Part shown: one piece after another, positions 32,141 through 33,243 of the stretch
Layout of the letters: each line of letters opens with the position of its first letter
Position numbering within the stretch: position 1 is the first letter of the stretch
DNA from: Candidatus Nanohalarchaeota archaeon QJJ-7
Lineage (GTDB): Archaea; Nanohalarchaeota; Nanosalinia; Nanosalinales; Nanohalalkaliarchaeaceae
Assembly: GCA_022865215.1 (NCBI GenBank)
Contig: JALIDP010000007.1
Coordinates: forward strand, 1 to 33,243
DNA length: 33,243 nucleotides
Direction of reading: 5' to 3'
Notes under the pieces: model-generated
What the model was told of the DNA's origin: nothing
Database searches by the model: none
The model's input: only the letters and a program-made list of their open reading frames with translations
Translations under genes and position numbers: made by a program

Positions 32141-33081
32141 GCCTTTCGGTCGTCATACCGGTCTATAACGAACCCTACGTTTTCACTGCTATCGATGAAC
32201 TTATGGAACAGAAGGAGGAAGGAGATGAGATAATAGCAGTAAACGACTCCAGCTCTTCGGAAGAGTTCACTGAGGATTTTGAGAACTTCTGTGATGGAGA
32301 AGAAGTTATCGCGATCTCGGGTGAAAGCTCTGGGGCTGCGGAGAACCGGATTAAAGGAGTTGAGGAAGCCTCAAACGAAAAGATAGCTTTTCTCGATGCT
32401 GACTGCCGTCCTGGAGAGGGCTGGATGAGAAGGATGGACGAGGCTCTGGAGGATTCCGATCTGGTAGAAGGAGCTGTAGTCTACGGTTCTGAGGAGAGGT
32501 GTCCTCTGGACAGGATAATCGAGAACCGGGACGAGGAGAACAGGTTCCTGACTGCTAACCTCGGGGTCAGAAAGGAGGTCTTTGAGGAAGTAGGTTTCGA
32601 TGACCGTTACCGGGTCCACCGGGAGGACACTGACTTTGGTTTCCAGGCGCTTGAGGCAGGATTCGCCTCAACTTTTGAGGGAGATGCGGAGGTCTTCCAC
32701 ATGGAAGGACGTTACTCTCCTGTCGGTTTTCTCAAGGACCGGCTCCGGTACGTGAGCGAACCCCTCTTCTTCTCTAGGTTCCGCGGCACCCCCAGATTTG
32801 AGGAAGAAGTTAAACATATAGGAAAACTCCTATACCCGAAAGAATTCGCCGCCCTTTTCCTTTTCGCAGCCCTTGCCTTCCTGCCGTTCAACTACCTCAC
32901 CGTTCCTCTCCTCGCATTCACTCTGGCCTCCCGATACCAGTTGATGAAGATGCAGGAACAGGACTGCGGTTTCTGTCCCAAGGATTTCCTTTTGATGCTA
33001 TTGCTTGTTCCTCTAGCCTTGGTCGCCAAACGCTACGCTATCTGGAAAGGCGCACTGAGATATCGAGTTCCGGTGATATGA
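32137..33081 (+). CDS. GT2 family membrane glycosyltransferase, 314 aa
   Basis: The GT-A domain begins SLSVVIPVYNEP, has the metal-binding D87-A88-D89 (FLDADCRPGEGW) and the later acceptor-side HREDTDFGF motif. Two or three hydrophobic segments in the last 90 residues (about 230-262 and 280-297) anchor it to the membrane, and a Cys pair (CGFC) lies between them. It would add sugars to a membrane-bound acceptor facing the cytoplasm. It overlaps the GT4 gene upstream and the next GT4 gene downstream by ATGA, forming a tightly coupled glycan-assembly operon. Confidence 0.9.
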   Translation: MSLSVVIPVYNEPYVFTAIDELMEQKEEGDEIIAVNDSSSSEEFTEDFENFCDGEEVIAISGESSGAAENRIKGVEEASNEKIAFLDADCRPGEGWMRRMDEALEDSDLVEGAVVYGSEERCPLDRIIENRDEENRFLTANLGVRKEVFEEVGFDDRYRVHREDTDFGFQALEAGFASTFEGDAEVFHMEGRYSPVGFLKDRLRYVSEPLFFSRFRGTPRFEEEVKHIGKLLYPKEFAALFLFAALAFLPFNYLTVPLLAFTLASRYQLMKMQEQDCGFCPKDFLLMLLLVPLALVAKRYAIWKGALRYRVPVI

Positions 33082-33243
33082 TGAGGATAACTGAAGTCTC
33101 AACCTACGACCCAAGAGGTTTCGGCGGTCTCGAGACTGTCGTGAGAGAACTTTCGAAGCAGTTTTCTGGGGAGAACGAGGTTTCAATCGTATACCAAGGA
33201 GAGGACGGGGAGGCGGATTTCGGCAAGCTTTTCCCTGTCAAGC
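33078..33243 (+). CDS. GT4 family glycosyltransferase, partial (N-terminus only)
   Basis: Fifty-five codons are seen before the right edge. The start MMRITEVSTYDPRGFGGLE, then TVVRELSKQF, is the typical first strand and GG-E-T loop of GT4 enzymes. ATG 33078 overlaps the GT2 stop as ATGA; ATG 33081 next to it is equally possible. It continues the same operon. Confidence 0.75.
   Translation, partial: MMRITEVSTYDPRGFGGLETVVRELSKQFSGENEVSIVYQGEDGEADFGKLFPVK

Noticed and set aside
1-33243. CRISPR arrays, tRNA or rRNA genes, insertion sequences, inteins
   Set aside because: No regularly spaced direct repeats, cloverleaf-like sequence, transposase or intein splice motif was seen in any region or long protein.

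Overview
The window looks like a chromosomal segment of a halophilic archaeon. The evidence is a strongly acidic proteome, an archaeal ubiquitin-like modifier ending in Gly-Gly, a 55-residue DUF1931-type histone-fold protein of the kind known from haloarchaea, a DUF4013 membrane protein, TATA boxes placed about 26 bases ahead of many start codons (leaderless mRNAs), occasional GGTGA/GGTGG Shine-Dalgarno sites, and large surface proteins dense in N-glycosylation sequons. GC looks to be about 50-55 percent by eye and genes are packed tightly, often overlapping by ATGA. A nanohaloarchaeal (DPANN) or related halophile is my best inference. No rRNA, tRNA, CRISPR array, insertion sequence or phage gene was seen.

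Layout. 1-8249 (mostly minus strand) is a cell-surface block: a giant surface protein that runs off the left edge, then two overlapping secreted proteins (632 and 237 aa), a pilin-like anchored protein, and a 50-aa membrane miniprotein. One divergent winged-helix-like gene (3450-4346) sits inside it. 8273-9539 adds an HExxH membrane protease-like protein and a HAD phosphatase; with the miniprotein these form a minus-strand operon. A palindromic TATA box at 9562-9570 appears to serve that operon and the plus-strand genes to its right: a zinc-finger/TM/DUF3105-like protein and an HD-domain phosphohydrolase. A P2-type Ca2+ ATPase, a small zinc ribbon and an OGG1-type 8-oxoguanine glycosylase follow with their own signals.

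15072-17062 holds a HAD-like protein without its catalytic aspartates, a DUF4013 membrane protein, a SAMP/MoaD-like modifier (divergent from the DUF4013 gene over another shared TATA box), a winged-helix regulator and the mini-histone. 17063-20743 is the deoxynucleotide unit: an unusually structured, roughly 290-base leader region, the repressor NrdR, and an adenosylcobalamin-dependent (class II) ribonucleotide reductase. Two membrane proteins (one an isoprenylcysteine methyltransferase-like enzyme), endonuclease IV and an ornithine carbamoyltransferase-like protein follow.

24009-28942 (minus) encodes a lamin-tail-domain secreted protein and a 1,318-aa secreted protein with a lectin-like domain and a gingipain-type (C25) fold that seems to have lost its catalytic His and Cys. 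29144-33243 looks like a glycan-assembly locus: a sulfatase/alkaline phosphatase-superfamily enzyme, a GT4, a GT2 and the start of another GT4 glycosyltransferase, the last three chained by ATGA overlaps. A convergent candidate toxin-antitoxin pair (DUF4258-like/DUF2283) interrupts it. The glycosyltransferases would plausibly supply sugars for the heavily sequon-bearing surface proteins, though that link is inference.

The most notable points are the structured nrdR-nrdJ leader, the degenerate C25 protein, the carbamoyltransferase with HPLP in place of HCLP, the HAD protein without its nucleophile, the candidate toxin-antitoxin pair, and two compact divergent promoters built on one TATA element.
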